NCBI GenBank assembly: GCA_009602725.1
Contig: WELB01000138.1
Coordinates: 9,026-73,025 of the forward strand
DNA from: Spirogloea muscicola
Lineage: Eukaryota > Streptophyta > Zygnematophyceae > Spirogloeales > Spirogloeaceae
Direction: 5' to 3'
DNA length: 64,000 nucleotides
Below are positions 1-11,292 of the stretch, piece after piece (position 1 is the stretch's first letter; every line of letters starts with the position of its first letter). Made by a program: the position numbers and the translations under genes. The notes beneath the pieces are model-generated. The model was given only the letters and a program-made list of their open reading frames with translations. It was not told the origin of the DNA and made no database searches.

Positions 1-94
1 TGGTACAGGTCGAGTCGACATGGCCCCCGTCAGCACGGCTTCCCCCACTCTGTGGCACCTCCGGCCCTCCTAGTATAGGGCGTCATTTCATGTA

Positions 95-426
95 GCCACA
101 TTCTTTGCGCTGCATTATTTGCACTTTCTGCATTTTCTGCCTGAACAATGTATTGGCTTGAATTGGCCTAGCTTTAATCTCATGCGCACCACGCGCCTTC
201 TCTCTTTGGCCCTTTGGACCTCGTTCAACCCTTCTGGGCTGGCTTCTCACAGCCCCCGCCCCCTTTGGAGGAGCTCACTTCTCGTACTGAACCCTGACTC
301 TCAAAAGCCGAGGTAACGGACCCACAAGCCTCGCACTACATAAAAGTCCGACTGATTTCCGATCACAAGACTCCGGGGTTTAACTCCCCCTCTTTGCACA
401 TTCCTTTGGGCTGGCGTCTCACAGCA
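95..426 (+). repeat. Decayed copies of the dispersed repeat family
   Basis: Residues coded at about 140-160 read LPEQCIGL, and the same peptide is coded on the other strand near 62480-62510; both are followed by a MRT(T/A) stretch. At 228-262 and again at 404-426 the family core (CTGGGCTGGCTTCTCACAGC type) appears. The copies are short and decayed, and lie directly upstream of the CRTAC1-like gene. They belong to the family described at 10058-11095. Confidence 0.6.
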
Positions 427-568
427 ATTGCCTTACATTGGCAGAGCTGCGTCTCCTCCAAGGTGCCCCATTGCGCGGCAAGACGTCGGAGTGCGCAGTC
501 CACCCAACGTGTCCGCCAACGAGCGAGTTGCGGCGCTCAAGTTGCCATCTAATTGCGCCGCCGGCACC

Positions 569-3157
569 ATGCGCGGCACTACGGGCGTCCGTGCTCTCAA
601 GGTGGCAGCTTTCTGGGCCTTCGCGGCGGCCGCCCTCGCGGCTGCGGCCCCGGCGGAGACCGCCGACGACGCCAGGCCTCCGATGTTCGAGGACGTCTCG
701 GACCTCATCCTGGCGAACCCACCCGCTCTGCGCTACGGCGCTTGCGCGACCGACATCGACGGCGATGGCCTGAGGTGAGCCCATCAAGTTCAACCACAGA
801 TTGAGTCCAATGTCAAGCGGCGGCACTCGTTGTGGTAGAGTAGCTAGGGCACTATGCTAACGGCCAAGTGAGTGGGCGCTGGTCCTGCCAGTGAGTTCTT
901 CGTGTGCGGCTTTGGCGGGCCCAACCTGGTCCTCAAGTGGGCCGCCGGCGAGGAGGGCCTGGTCGACGTCGCCGGCGCTGCGCTTGCAGACGAGGGGCGC
1001 ATGGCCATCGGCGTCGCGGCGGGGGACGTCGACGGCGACGGCAAGGAGGAGGTGCGCACGACCCCAAACCTGAAAGCCAGACTCTAGCCTGCAACTTACT
1101 TTTGATACTCTGATCCTAATGATTATATGAAGCCCGCCAACAACTTGCTCCATCACACTAGTGCGTCGCTGCTACTTTGAAGGCCTCAGCACGGTGACAG
1201 TAGAAGGTTGTCCGGGCTTGCTCAGAACGTTGAACTGGCCGCAATCTCGCGCAGCTGTATGTGCTGAACACGGACACGTTTGGCGGGCGCAAGCGGCACG
1301 GCGATCGGCTCTTCCGCCGTGGCTTCCGCGGGTGGTCCGACGTCCTCTCCCAACCCCAAAACAGGTCAGCCTGGAGCATCCCACATTCTCGCCGCTCGCT
1401 GCTTCCTCTAAGCCTACACTCTAAGTTGCAGGCCACAAGTTGGCCTACTACCTTTAGACCACATGTCCATACTCAAAGTTGACAGTCATTTGATGAACCA
1501 TATCTCTGACACCTTCTGAGCATACCTCAAATGACTGCTGTTGGGAGCAGGGCCAGTGCCAACCGCTGCGCAGGTCGCTCGGTCTGCGCCGTTGACCGCA
1601 ATGGAATTGGCCGGTACAGCTTCTTCATCGCCAACTACGGGTGCCCGCTGCGGCTGTATGAGGCGGAGCGCGTGGTTGAGACTGAGCCAGATGACAGTCC
1701 TGATTACCGACTTGACTCGGTCGCCGGCGAGGCCGATGGATTTAACAATGTTGGAGATCACGACGGCGAGGAAACAGGGGACAGCGATGACGACCTTAAG
1801 GATGCCCTGCTCATGCTAGACGTGGCAACAGCGGTCGGCATTGATGCTGCAATTACTGGCGGTCGCTCGTGCGCCGTGGGGCCGCTAGCTGGTGGTGCTG
1901 GCGCCGACCGCCCGCCGCTGCCTGACATATTTGCCGGCAACGAGGGGGGCCCCAACTACCTCTTTGTCAACAAGTGAGTGCCGCTGACTGTTACCCCTCC
2001 CATCCTCTCCAAGTTCCGACATCGGTTTCCATTAAGTCTTGCACCTGACATTACCTTTCCAGAGATTGATTGTTAGCGCAGGGGCAATGGGCAGTTTGAG
2101 GAGGCAGCAGAGGCGCACGGTCTGAGTGACCCCTACGAGCATGCACGGGGCGTGGTGCTGCTTGACGGGGGGGCAGCTTCCAACGGCCCGGCGCTGGCCT
2201 GCGGCAACTGGGAAGGCCCGCACCGCCTGTTTGCCAGGGGTGCTGGCGAGCGGGAGTGCGAGCGCGGCAGCGAGGAGCCCGCGAGGTGGTGCGACAACAA
2301 GGGGAGCGCCAGTGGGGCTGCCTCGTCCCCGCCCTTTGAGGATCAGGCGCCGGCGGAGATGGCTGCGCCAAGCCGCGTGCGCACGCTGGTCGCAGCGGAC
2401 TTCGACAACGACGGCCATGAGGAGCTCTTCTTCAACAATATTGGTGCCATACCCTTACTGCTGCTCTTTGTGGCATGTCTTTCTTGTCAAGCTTGGGCTT
2501 ATATCAGTAGAACTGGCGGGGGATATGGTGTAGAATGTTCACGTTGAGAAATTTATGTTTGACTGATTAGCTGATTTGAGCCACCACATCGTGCGGACCT
2601 GTGGTGCTGCAGGCGAGCCGAACCGCCTCTTCTGCCAGGGGCAGGCGAGCGACTGGCAGCAGTGCAATGCCGGCGCCGCAGCAGAGCCAGGGGGCCTGGG
2701 CACGGGCGCGTCAGTCGCGGACGTTGACGGCGACGGCGTGCTGGAGCTCCTCATCTCGCACGGCGAGTCCGGGGAGCAGCCGCTGGCGCTGTACAAGGCG
2801 GCCATGGCAGCTTATGGGCACAACTGGATTCGCGTGCGGCCGCTGACCCAGCACAGCGCGCCAGCAAGGGGCGCCGTAGTGGAGCTCCCTTACGGCGCAG
2901 GCTGGTGGGACCCATCGGGAGGCGGCGGCGGAGAGGCGCCGCTGCAGCAGCGCCGCATCGTGGACGGCGGCAGCGGATACTTGTGCTGCATGGAGCCCGT
3001 GGCGCACTTTGGCCTTGGCTCGCCGACGCACCTCGCTGGCCGAGGCGTTGCCGTCCGTGTCATTTGGCCCGATGGCTCCACTGCAGAGGTTGCTGAGGCG
3101 GCGCCGCTGCAGGAGCTCGTAGTCACGTACCCAGCTGGCGGAGCCTCCAAATACTAA
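569..3157 (+). CDS. CRTAC1-like FG-GAP / ASPIC-UnbV repeat protein
   Basis: Six exons: 569-774, 892-1051, 1255-1364, 1551-1973, 2082-2443, 2613-3157; all phases agree and give 601 residues, close to animal CRTAC1 (about 660). The start ATG opens a hydrophobic, Ala-rich signal peptide (VAAFWAFAAAALAAAAPA), so secretion or a lumenal site is likely. Calcium-type FG-GAP loops are visible: DIDGDG (exon 1), DVDGDGKEE (exon 2), DFDNDGHEE (exon 5), DVDGDGVLE (exon 6). GRSVCAVDRNGIGRYSFFIA in exon 4 is the most family-specific stretch. The C-terminal part (about residues 470-590) is the ASPIC/UnbV domain: YGHNWIRVRPL, GSGYLCCMEPVAHFGLG, VIWPDGST. The family folds as a seven-bladed beta-propeller; in animals it is an extracellular matrix protein, and algal members have no established role. 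The neighbours give no functional hint. Alternative: a generic bacterial-type ASPIC/UnbV protein; the exon structure shows it is resident in the nuclear genome. Confidence 0.9.
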
Positions 3158-4154
3158 GCCCGCCGCCTCACCATTTGCCTCCAAGGCTAACATTCTTTTG
3201 ATTTTGCTTGAGGATAGTCTGCAATTTGATTGTATACCGTATCATTCAGGTCATATGGCCATCCTCAGCTCCTGTCTCAGGTCGTGTAGATCTGCCAGCA
3301 CGACTTTGACCGCCCCAGGCGACCAGGATGGCTGCTCGCCGGCATCACGCCGCTAGTCCATGATCCGCACCTCGCCGTGAGCGATCACTGCCTCCTAGCT
3401 TCGCAGCAGTTGAAGCAGCAGCAGCAAGTTTCTGATGGTGCAGCACGGAGATGACTTCAGGTGAACACCATGCAGGGACGACTCGGAGGCAAGATTTCGC
3501 TCCTCTTGGGAGCCAAAGTCGCTGCGAGTCCATGTTGGGGATTAGCTGTTCCGTGTCAGCGTACATCTTCCGGGGGCAGTTGAATGGGTCAGCGTTGCAC
3601 ATTCTGGCCTGCAACTCTTACGAAGTAAAGGCCACTCTTGCAGTCCACTCGGGCTGGCCACTTGCAGCCACCGAGCCCCATGGAGGTCTCGCTTTCCGTG
3701 TTCTTCCCAGGGATATCCTGGCAAAGTTGACCTATTCCAGTCATTACATCGTTAAGTACACTCTTGTAGCAATGATCATCCTGTATGTCTTGTCAAAGGC
3801 ACCTCCTAACAGCTAATGCGGAGAGACCAGCTAACAGAGACCGCAATGCTTAATGACCACAGAGAGCAGGAAGTGGGCAGTGCCGCACCCTTCAGTGTAC
3901 CCTCTCCCACCCCGGACCTCTTGCACACTAATTTGACGGAACACCATGAATGTATCTCAACGACATTGTTGGTGAACATGGGCCCGCTGCATTGTACACA
4001 CGAAGACCACTAATACAAGACTGGCAAGAACAACGTCAACACTGCGAGGGTTGAACGTGTGTGGATTAAAGAATGGTCGATCAGAAAAAGAAGGGCACGC
4101 CTCATCATCCTGCCGTACCTGCGGTCGAGTGGCTTGAGGAGGTGGAGACTGGGG
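3158..4154. other. Intergenic stretch without a supported gene
   Basis: 3' flank of the CRTAC1-like gene. Open frames here are short and show no splice-supported extension or recognisable domain. Confidence 0.5.
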
Positions 4155-4323
4155 CTACCGCTTTAGGGCACAAATTAGGGTTTGAGGGCCGTCCAAGGAC
4201 GCAGTCAGGGCCGCCGCCGCCGCAGCCGCCGCCGCCGTCCCCGCCGCGTTTGGCGGCACACTCGGCAGCGGGCTGCGGCATTGGAGCTCGGCGAGCACTC
4301 GGGCGTCGCCGGGGCCGGCGGCG

Positions 4324-6186
4324 ATGAGGAGGGCGGCGGCGGNCCGTCGCCTGCTGGAGCGCAGACGCCTTGCCTGCGGCAGCCGGCTGCTCACTAACTC
4401 ACCGCCGCCGCCGCCGCCGCCGCCGTTGCCGCCGCCGCCAGAGTACAAGCGCGTGGCGTACTACAAGTCGCAGCTCAAGAAGCTGCTGCTCGTTCAGGTG
4501 GAATGACCCTTGCCTGGCACTCACTGCCCTCGCGAAGCTCGCTCCCGAGCCCCGGAGCTGGGCTCGAGACTTCACTTGTGAGCTCTTGGATCTTCGAGCG
4601 AGGGTTTAGGGTGTAGGGTCCAGGGTTCAGGGTTTAGGGTTTAGGGTTTAGGGTTTAGGTTTAAGGGTTTAGGCTAAGGGTTTGGGATTTTAGGTGCTCA
4701 AGGCTATGGTGAAGCTGGAGAAGGCATTGGCAGCGGATGCCGAGCTGCTGTCGCACCGGCCAGCTATCACAAGCAGCCGTTGCCTGGCTGCTTGGCGGAG
4801 ACTCATGCTAAAGAGGATCTGAAGAAGCCTGGTCACACGTCGAGACAATTGCCAGCAAGCGTCAGGACGGGGGTGGAAATTGCACTGGGAGCCATGGTCT
4901 GATAGTTGTCCTGCATCGCAGAAGTGATATTAGAGCAGGTTTATAGATGGCAACTGGTATTCTGTACAATGACTCCGGCAATTGCAGCCCAACAAAACAG
5001 TTGGGCTGAAAAACTAAACTGTTATTATCATCAACAGTCAATGACGCGTAGGATTAGGTGCTTGATATGCTTGCCTTGCACGGTTGCTCGTGAGGCGCCT
5101 AAGACAGACCTGATCTCTCCGGCAGACGATGTACATCTTCATCAGGGGGGTGTGGTCAATCCTCGCGGTGCAAGGCGGCGAGACTATCCCAACCGAGCTG
5201 CTCTACATGTTTGTTGCTGGTGCAACTGCATCGATCTTTGGCACCTTCGGTGAGACCTCGAAGTGCTGTCGTGCGTGGTGCGCTAGCTACCCACTATATT
5301 AAGATGTGCTGAAGATAGCTGCTGATGATTAGTGGCGGCTGCGGCTGCATGATGCCTTGCTGGGAATGCTGCTATACCAGTCAAGCAGCGGCAGCTAGGG
5401 GGCGCCGGTGGCGAGACCAAGCAGCCGTGGCCGCTGCGCGTGAATTAATCAGGATCTTAATCTGCTGGTGGAGGTGCCACTGCTGGCCATCAGTGTACTA
5501 CTGCCGCTATGCTTGGTTGCACATACTTTCTGTCAGCAGACTGGTAGATGCTGCAATAGTGCTGACCCTAGCTTCACAATTTTCTGCCAGGCATCAAGCG
5601 GAGTAGGAGGGGCTTTATCTGGATGTATATCATCTGCACCAGCGCCACTCTGACATTCTCAGGCTTGGCGATGATAACCGGCGGATTTATTGATGTTGTA
5701 AGGCCAACTACTTGAACATGTCCGTAGTCTTTGAGTTCCTGACAGTTGCTCTTGTAGGTCAGCTGCAATGGATCTGCTGACTTTTCAATTAGAGCTGCCA
5801 ATGGCAGCCGAGATCTGCTGAAGGTGATGATTGAAATTCCATAACAGGTGCGCGAGCAGTGGAAAGCGGTGGAAATGGGTGGCGACTACAACCGACTTGC
5901 TTTGACGTGCCTTGAGGGTGGCCAAGACCTTATAGGTGTGTTGCTGCTGTTGGACGCCTTGCAGAGGTCATCTCGCTTATTGTGCTCCTTGTCATGTACG
6001 AGATGCTAGAATAGACCTGGTCAGTGCCAGGACTCATGCTGCGCAGACAGCACCACAGGTGCTGCAAAGCATGACATCATGACTTGGTCCTATCCTGCAG
6101 GAGCTGCAACGCAAATGGTGGCCATTCCAGTGGCGGCAAGTTTGGCCCAGAACATGGCCACTTCTAAGTCTAAGAAGTCATCCTGA
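4324..6186 (+). CDS. Unrecognised multi-exon membrane protein
   Basis: Exons at the 3' end fit together exactly: 5591-5697, 5758-5823, 5848-5935, 6101-6186 (stop TGA 6184-6186). Earlier exons are likely at about 4324-4497 (proline run, then EYKRVAYYKSQLKKLLLVQ), from 4694 (VLKAMVKLEKALAADAELL, helical), 5126-5249 and about 5460-5551, but joins between 4730 and 5590 are not resolved. Predicted membrane segments: TASIFGTFG region (5126 exon), VPLLAISVLLPLCLVAH, and GFIWMYIICTSATLTFSGLA. The C-terminus ends NMATSKSKKSS, a cytosolic-looking lysine tail. DYNRLALTCLEGGQDLIG in the 5848 exon is the most searchable stretch. I do not recognise the family. The single N at 4343 and a GCC-repeat-rich 5' end make the start uncertain; 4324 is simply an ATG in the frame of the 4497 donor. 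Confidence 0.6.
4591..4693 (+). repeat. Interstitial telomere-like (TTTAGGG)n tract in an intron
   Basis: Degenerate TTTAGGG units fill the end of the intron between the exon ending at 4497 and the exon starting at 4694. The last unit has decayed into GATTTTAG, which serves as the 3' splice site. TTTAGGG is the canonical green-plant and green-algal telomere unit. Confidence 0.85.
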
Positions 6187-6944
6187 ATTCTGTGGCCCCG
6201 CCTAGCACTTGCGCTTATTGTATTGGGTATGCAACTTAGTTGTCCATACGGGCATGTACTCACAATGTGACACGGACTATGACACTTAGATGGTGAGTAC
6301 TTGTTCACTTGTATTGCTACCAAGGCTACCACCCTACATTTTGACAGCCAAGACTGCGGCAATTAGGTTGCAAACATGGCACACGACCTGGGCTTGTCGC
6401 TCAAATCTGGGTGCCAGCAGAATACGATATGTTGCGAGCATGCACTGTGCAGACTCTGCACCTGCTCTTAATAAATTATAGAAGCTGCGCTTTGAGTATA
6501 CAGCAGGTGTAGGCTGCATAATCACAAGCTCACTAAGAGCCTATCTAGTCCAATCTGCTATTCCGTCACCTGTTCTGTGGCTGGAAGCATGCCACTTGTG
6601 TCAACAGCAGGTGTAGGTGGCTTGCAAGACAGCAAAGGGCCGGTTCATTGAGCACTTGCATTTAGGTAGCCAGCTTTGGATAGGCGGCCAACTTCAATGC
6701 GACTGTTGTGACTTTGTGAAGCAAAGCCGCACTGAAGAAATTGACGACCAGGAGAAAGCTTGGTAGCTTGATGATAGGACACTGGCATATCGGAATACAT
6801 GTGATGGACACTTGCCCAATATGACAGCAGCACGAAAGCCACTGTACACCTGTACAGGGAGACAGAATCTTGCTGGGCAGTGGCATCTTCTCCTGCTCTC
6901 GAATGCTCTGATGCGCACTACAGGGCGTGGGCATGGGGCAGGAT
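6187..6944. other. Convergent intergenic spacer
   Basis: Lies between the 3' ends of the membrane-protein gene (+) and YIPF5 (-). No supported exon, RNA gene or repeat was seen. Confidence 0.5.
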
Positions 6945-8789
6945 CTAAAAAATAATGAGGAGGGCAAAGGCAGCATAGGTCAGGGCGCAAGAATACGCGA
7001 GGAGCTGACGGTGTTGTTCCATATGCGGCAGCAGGGCTACAAAGAGGCCAGAGCAGCTCCGTGCAGACCACAGCACCATCAGGCCTGCTGCGAGCAGGGC
7101 CACACTAGTCCTGCATCATATACCAACAACGCCACTCAAATCTCATCAGTATGTACCCTGCTATTTAAAGACACATCAGCTTCAAGACAAAGTGGCGGCC
7201 AGGAAATATAAAGAGTATCTCCAAGAGTGACGTATTGATCCACAATGGAGATCTAAGTTATCACAGAATCATAACACCAGCATGGCAGGACTCAAGCAGC
7301 CAAGCTGCTACCTTGCTGTGCACGTCTGAAGCTTGCTACTCAGTCAGTGGGGGTATGGTGTTCAGCGTGAGAACCTCACCCAGGAGGGAGGAAGATTGTG
7401 ACAGCAGACAGAAGGACAAGGGGGAGGAGGCAGTAGCCAAACAGGCTGCAGCATCTGTAGAGGGGAAGGCCCCGCTCTGCACCGGCCAGCATGCTGACGA
7501 CGTAGTACAGGAAGAGGGATGCCAGGGCGCTCCACCCCAAAACCACTCCGAAGTAGACCTTTCCGGCCTGATCGTGATTACGATGAGTTAGTGGTCTACG
7601 TATGAAGTACAAGATCCTGCAATCTACACCACAATCATACTTGCTCATGTGGTCCTGGAGCTATTTAACAATCATAACAACAGTATTTACCAGCCCAGAA
7701 TCACCTCTCTCGAACAACAATGGATGCTGTTGCTTACAAGAACTGATCGAGCTGAAGCTCGATCAATTTACAATTTTTCAGCTGCAAAGACTACTTATCA
7801 GCAACAGCAACAGCAACCGCTGATAGACAGTTCTCGCTCTCTAGCCAAACAAGCAAAGGCGTATGTACTGTTCTTGTACCAGGAGCTGGCACAAGCCCAG
7901 GAGCATGCATAGCAGCAGAGGCCCTGACAGGTCCCCATCCTCATGGAGCTCCACATTCAGCCGCATGGGATTGAGCATGCTGGTGACCCTCCGTACTATC
8001 AGGGGGATGTTAATCCCAAGCTCTGGACGAGGTGAAGGCCGAACCCTCATCAGGTACGGCCTATGAGTTGCATGGGCATGTGGATGCATGAGACCAGCTT
8101 CTGACAGCCAGAGAGGTACTGGACATCCCTCGACACAATTGACTATTGGTGTTGATAGATACCTTCCAGCAGAGGTGGCTCATCGTCAAAGTAGTTGCCA
8201 AGGCCAGTGCCTCCGAGCCCCGCCCTCGGAGGAGGCGCATACGTGCTCGCTGCCACAGCCACCAGCGCAGGCTAGGGCCTCAGCTTTGGTCACCGACCTC
8301 AGATTGGGTGTGCAACCGCGTGACAACTCGACGACCTAAATGGGCCCGAGAGCTGAGATGTCGTGAACGCACGAGGTGCGTCTTCTAATAGTAGCGCAGC
8401 AGGCTGGACTTGGCAGTGAGAGAGGATCACGGACCGGTGTTCCCCAGGTCAAATGACATGAAGGCCATGTTGGGGCCGGATCCCGGGCCGCCTCCTGTAA
8501 TGATCACAGGCCGTTACTAGGAGGGGGTCGATGAGTATAAACATAGGCTAGGGGCCCACGCCAGAGGTCCATCGGTATTGCAGTTGAGGTCGAGGTTCAA
8601 ATCTTAGCTGACACATCAGACGCCATTGGCGACCTGAAGAATGATGGCAGCAGATGGGGGCGCTGCAGGACCTGGGGGCTGGTAAAATGTGTGCGGGCCG
8701 CCGGGGGGCTGGCTCAGCGGCGGCGCCATGGAGTACCCGCTCGGTGCCGCCATCGGCGGCGGGCCGTGCACCGGCCCCGGCTTGCGCAT
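6945..8789 (-). CDS. YIPF5: YIPF5 / Yip1A family membrane protein of ER-Golgi traffic
   Basis: Five exons, read downward: 8789-8634, 8271-8163, 8022-7880, 7567-7380, 7110-6945; phases agree and give 253 residues, against 257 in human YIPF5. The N-terminus is Pro/Gly-rich and cytosolic, ending in NYFDDEPPLLEELGINIPL, the conserved Yip1 box that precedes the membrane domain. Membrane segments follow: GPLLLCMLLGLCQLL, VYFGVVLGWSALASLFLYYV, LFGYCLLPLVLLSAVTIF, VALLAAGLMVLW, and the C-terminal LLAYSCALTYAAFALLIIF. Length, topology and the short tail right after the last helix are all family-typical. Known role: five-pass protein of COPII vesicles and early Golgi that binds Ypt1/Rab GTPases. Start chosen because it is the first ATG in the frame that splices into the conserved box. 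Other Yip1 paralogues (YIPF4) fit less well at the DEPPLLEELGI motif. Confidence 0.93.
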
Positions 8790-9384
8790 CCTTCAAGCTG
8801 AGCCGGCCGTCGCAGTGGCCATGGCCGGAGCCGGTTCTGGTCGTCACGAGGCGCCGCGGGCGCGAGGCGAGCGTGCCCAGAGCGCCGCCACGCCGCCGCT
8901 ATGCTGTGAGCCGAGACGACTATCAACGTCAGATCGCGGCAGTAACAACCGCATGCGTCCATGACCGGAGAGCGCCGCCACTGATGCCAAGGGCTCCATC
9001 ACCGCGCCACCGGCAACCAGCGACGCTCGCGGACGCTGGAGGCTTCACCTTCTGACGCTCTCGAAGCCGAGCGCCGCGGGTCAGGCGCGGGCGATGGCGT
9101 GGATGGCGGCCAGCCGAAGAGGTCACCGGCCGGCCCCCGCCGGGCCGGCAGGCGGACGAGTTCGCCGACTGCGCCGCCGGCGCTGCTGCCGCTGGAGGAG
9201 GGCCTCTGGCGAGCGTAGTCTGAGATGCAGCTCTCAGCGTTGTTGAATGTTGCGCCGTCACCGCCGCCGCCGCCGCCGCCGTCGCCGCCGCCGTCGCCGC
9301 CGCACAGTGGCGATGGCCGAAGAGAAAAGATTACGGCTAGCAATACTGAAGGGTGAAACGAGCTCTTCCAACGTGAGACAATGG
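8790..9384. other. GC-rich upstream region of YIPF5
   Basis: No supported gene. A short CCG-rich simple repeat lies at about 9250-9305. The proximal part is the likely YIPF5 promoter, but no specific site can be called. Confidence 0.4.
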
Positions 9385-10005
9385 CTGTGAGAGGCCAGCC
9401 CAGATGAATGTATAACATCTTGATGGGGCCGGACGGCGCAGAAGGCACGAAAGCACCGTCTGTGACTAAACGAGGGGCAAGAGAGCGTGGGGTGGAGACG
9501 GTGGGGCCTCTCGCATAGCAAACGGGGCAACGGGACTTCCACCAGGGCGCTCGCTAAAGAATTCGTAGGCCACCCCACCAAGCCCACCCAAGCACACCGC
9601 CGTGGCGTTTGTAAGGGGAAAACTCGTTCTTGGCGTCGGTCGAACCTGCGGCGACGAAAGCCATCCGCTAACTTCGAGCTAGACCACCGTGCCGGGCCGG
9701 TAACGCACGCGGAGCGAAACGCGGACGATGGCAGACCCCCATTTTCGAGAGCACGCAGGAGTGGGCTATTCGTTAGTGCCGTATTAGGGCTAACCGAATG
9801 CCCAGGACCCAGAGTCTCACCATCACTCGGTTGGGGCTCAGGCGACGAAGAAGCGTGAGGCTCAGGCGATGAGGAAGCGGTGCTCTTGAAGGAGCGCAGC
9901 GCTCCCTCTTGAAGAGAAGGTGCTCGCCCATTGAGAAGAGGGGCTGGCAAAGCCAACCCAAAAAGAATGGACAATGTTCAAAGCCAAAGAAAGAGGTGCT
10001 GAAAA
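9385..10005 (-). repeat. Decayed repeat-family copies, minus orientation
   Basis: At 9385-9405 and 9917-10000 the family core occurs reversed (GCTGTGAGAGGCCAGCCC; GCTCGCCCATTGAGAAGAGG followed by GGCTGGCAAAGCCAACCC). The 9917-10004 block recurs almost base for base at 11946-12012. It is the downstream flank of the element copy that starts at 11095. Confidence 0.75.
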
Positions 10006-10057
10006 AGGACTACACTACAAAGTGCAAGACGGTGCAGAGGGAGATGCAGATGGCTGC

Positions 10058-11095
10058 TCAGTATCCACGTGTGAGCAACAGCAGATCAGAGTAACTCGGA
10101 GCAGGAGAAGCGGCACTCTGCCGAGACCCGGAAGCAGCAGCCATAGCACGGCCAGCCCGCGCGTGGACCGCATGAGCCGAAGAGCGCTGCAGCGAGACCG
10201 CCAGCCTCATCCGAAAGACCTGCGAGAGGGAGCCGGCAGCATTGAGGCCTGGCGAACCCTGCCGCCGCTCGATGGCCTCCCGGGCAAGCCGCTGGAGGAG
10301 ATCCAACCAGCCACTGCCAAAGGCCCCGTGTACGTCAACGGCCAGTGCCGCGAAGGCATCGCCTGGAGGGTGGTCAGAGTAATTGCGCTCCTTACTCCGA
10401 GCCGCCAGAGCGACCGCGTGCCCGACGAGCGTCGCCGACTTCGCGGGGTTGGCCGAATCAACGCAATCGGCAGTTATCACATCAGCGATGATGCGCGGAC
10501 CTCCTCCGGGCGGGATGGCAACGAGGTCCGCGCGGCGGGTGTGAAGCTGTCCATAGGCGCCCCGCAGGATGGGCATTATCGTGGAGTTCTCCACTGCCAC
10601 CTTGTAGCCGGCCTCCAGGAACACACCCTGCATGGCGTCTCGCAGGAGGTCGTGCGAACCTGTCCGCTCGCCCCCGTGTGCGTAGCGGAGCATGTGGGCC
10701 GCCAACGCCGCAGGGTCATCGTGGCGGGCACCGCACTCGCACTGTTGGACCCTGATGAGGCAGGGAGGGAGGAGGCCGAGGAGCCGGTGGGCCGCCGTCC
10801 TGAATACCGCGTCTGGAATAGTCAGCGCCGCGTAGATGGGGAGTGCTGATAGCCACGCCGCCGCCCCAGGGGAGGAGGCGGAGAGGAGCCGGGCGCGCCC
10901 TCGGATGTCGTGCGGCGGAAGGAGCTCCACCACCTGGTCGTAGGCCGCTTTGTCCACAAGCGCAGTGTAGCGGGCCTGGGTACGCAGGTCGGGGGTGTGC
11001 GCAAGGTGGATGAACGGGACGACCTGCTTCGACATGTCGGGGTGGGCCGCCAGGAGCGCGTCGCGGGCAGCGCGGAGAGCAGCCTGGAAGGGCAA
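10058..11095 (-). mobile_element. 3' part of a LINE-like retroelement (post-RT zinc finger and nuclease-like region)
   Basis: One open frame of 345 codons from 11095 down to 10058. Motifs in order: about residues 117-136, a Cys/His finger (CECGARHDDPAALAAHMLRY, with a further His three residues on); then GSHDLLRDAMQGVFLEAGY; then VENS followed by RRADLVAIP and RIIADVITAD, spaced like the acidic residues of a PD-(D/E)XK nuclease; and a C-terminal RMRLAVSLQR and LLLLTRGY. This order resembles the region downstream of the reverse transcriptase in LINE-type elements of algae and other protists. The reverse transcriptase itself is not in the window, so this is a 5'-truncated remnant; the class is inferred. 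The RMRLAVSLQR and RGY parts recur at 29.8-30.0 kb and, more decayed, elsewhere. The surviving frame looks open, so this copy is probably younger than the rest. Confidence 0.6.
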
Positions 11096-11139
11096 CGAGC
11101 CGCTCTCCGTCTTGAAGGGAGCGCCGCGCTCGTTCCTCG

Positions 11140-11292
11140 TCTTTCCGCCAGCTAGCTACTTAGACTTGCATCTCCTGACTAGAGGTTACTGAGCCTTCCC
11201 TGGCTGATGTCTTAGTCCTAGTCGTTTGCACTCAAGCTCCCTCAGACCTTGTCCATTCCTTTGGGCTGGCCTTTCCCAGCCACCAATCAATC
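11140..11292 (+). repeat. Repeat-family tail copy, plus orientation
   Basis: A block from about 11156 (CTACTTAGACTTGCATCTCC) to 11292 aligns end to end with 43009-43145, with about 12 mismatches in about 136 bases by hand count. It codes LDLHLLTRGY and then the GGGCTGGCCT core. Confidence 0.85.

Noticed and set aside
8580-8640. GGTTCAAATC resembling a tRNA T-loop
   Set aside because: No acceptor stem, D-arm or anticodon arm could be paired around it.
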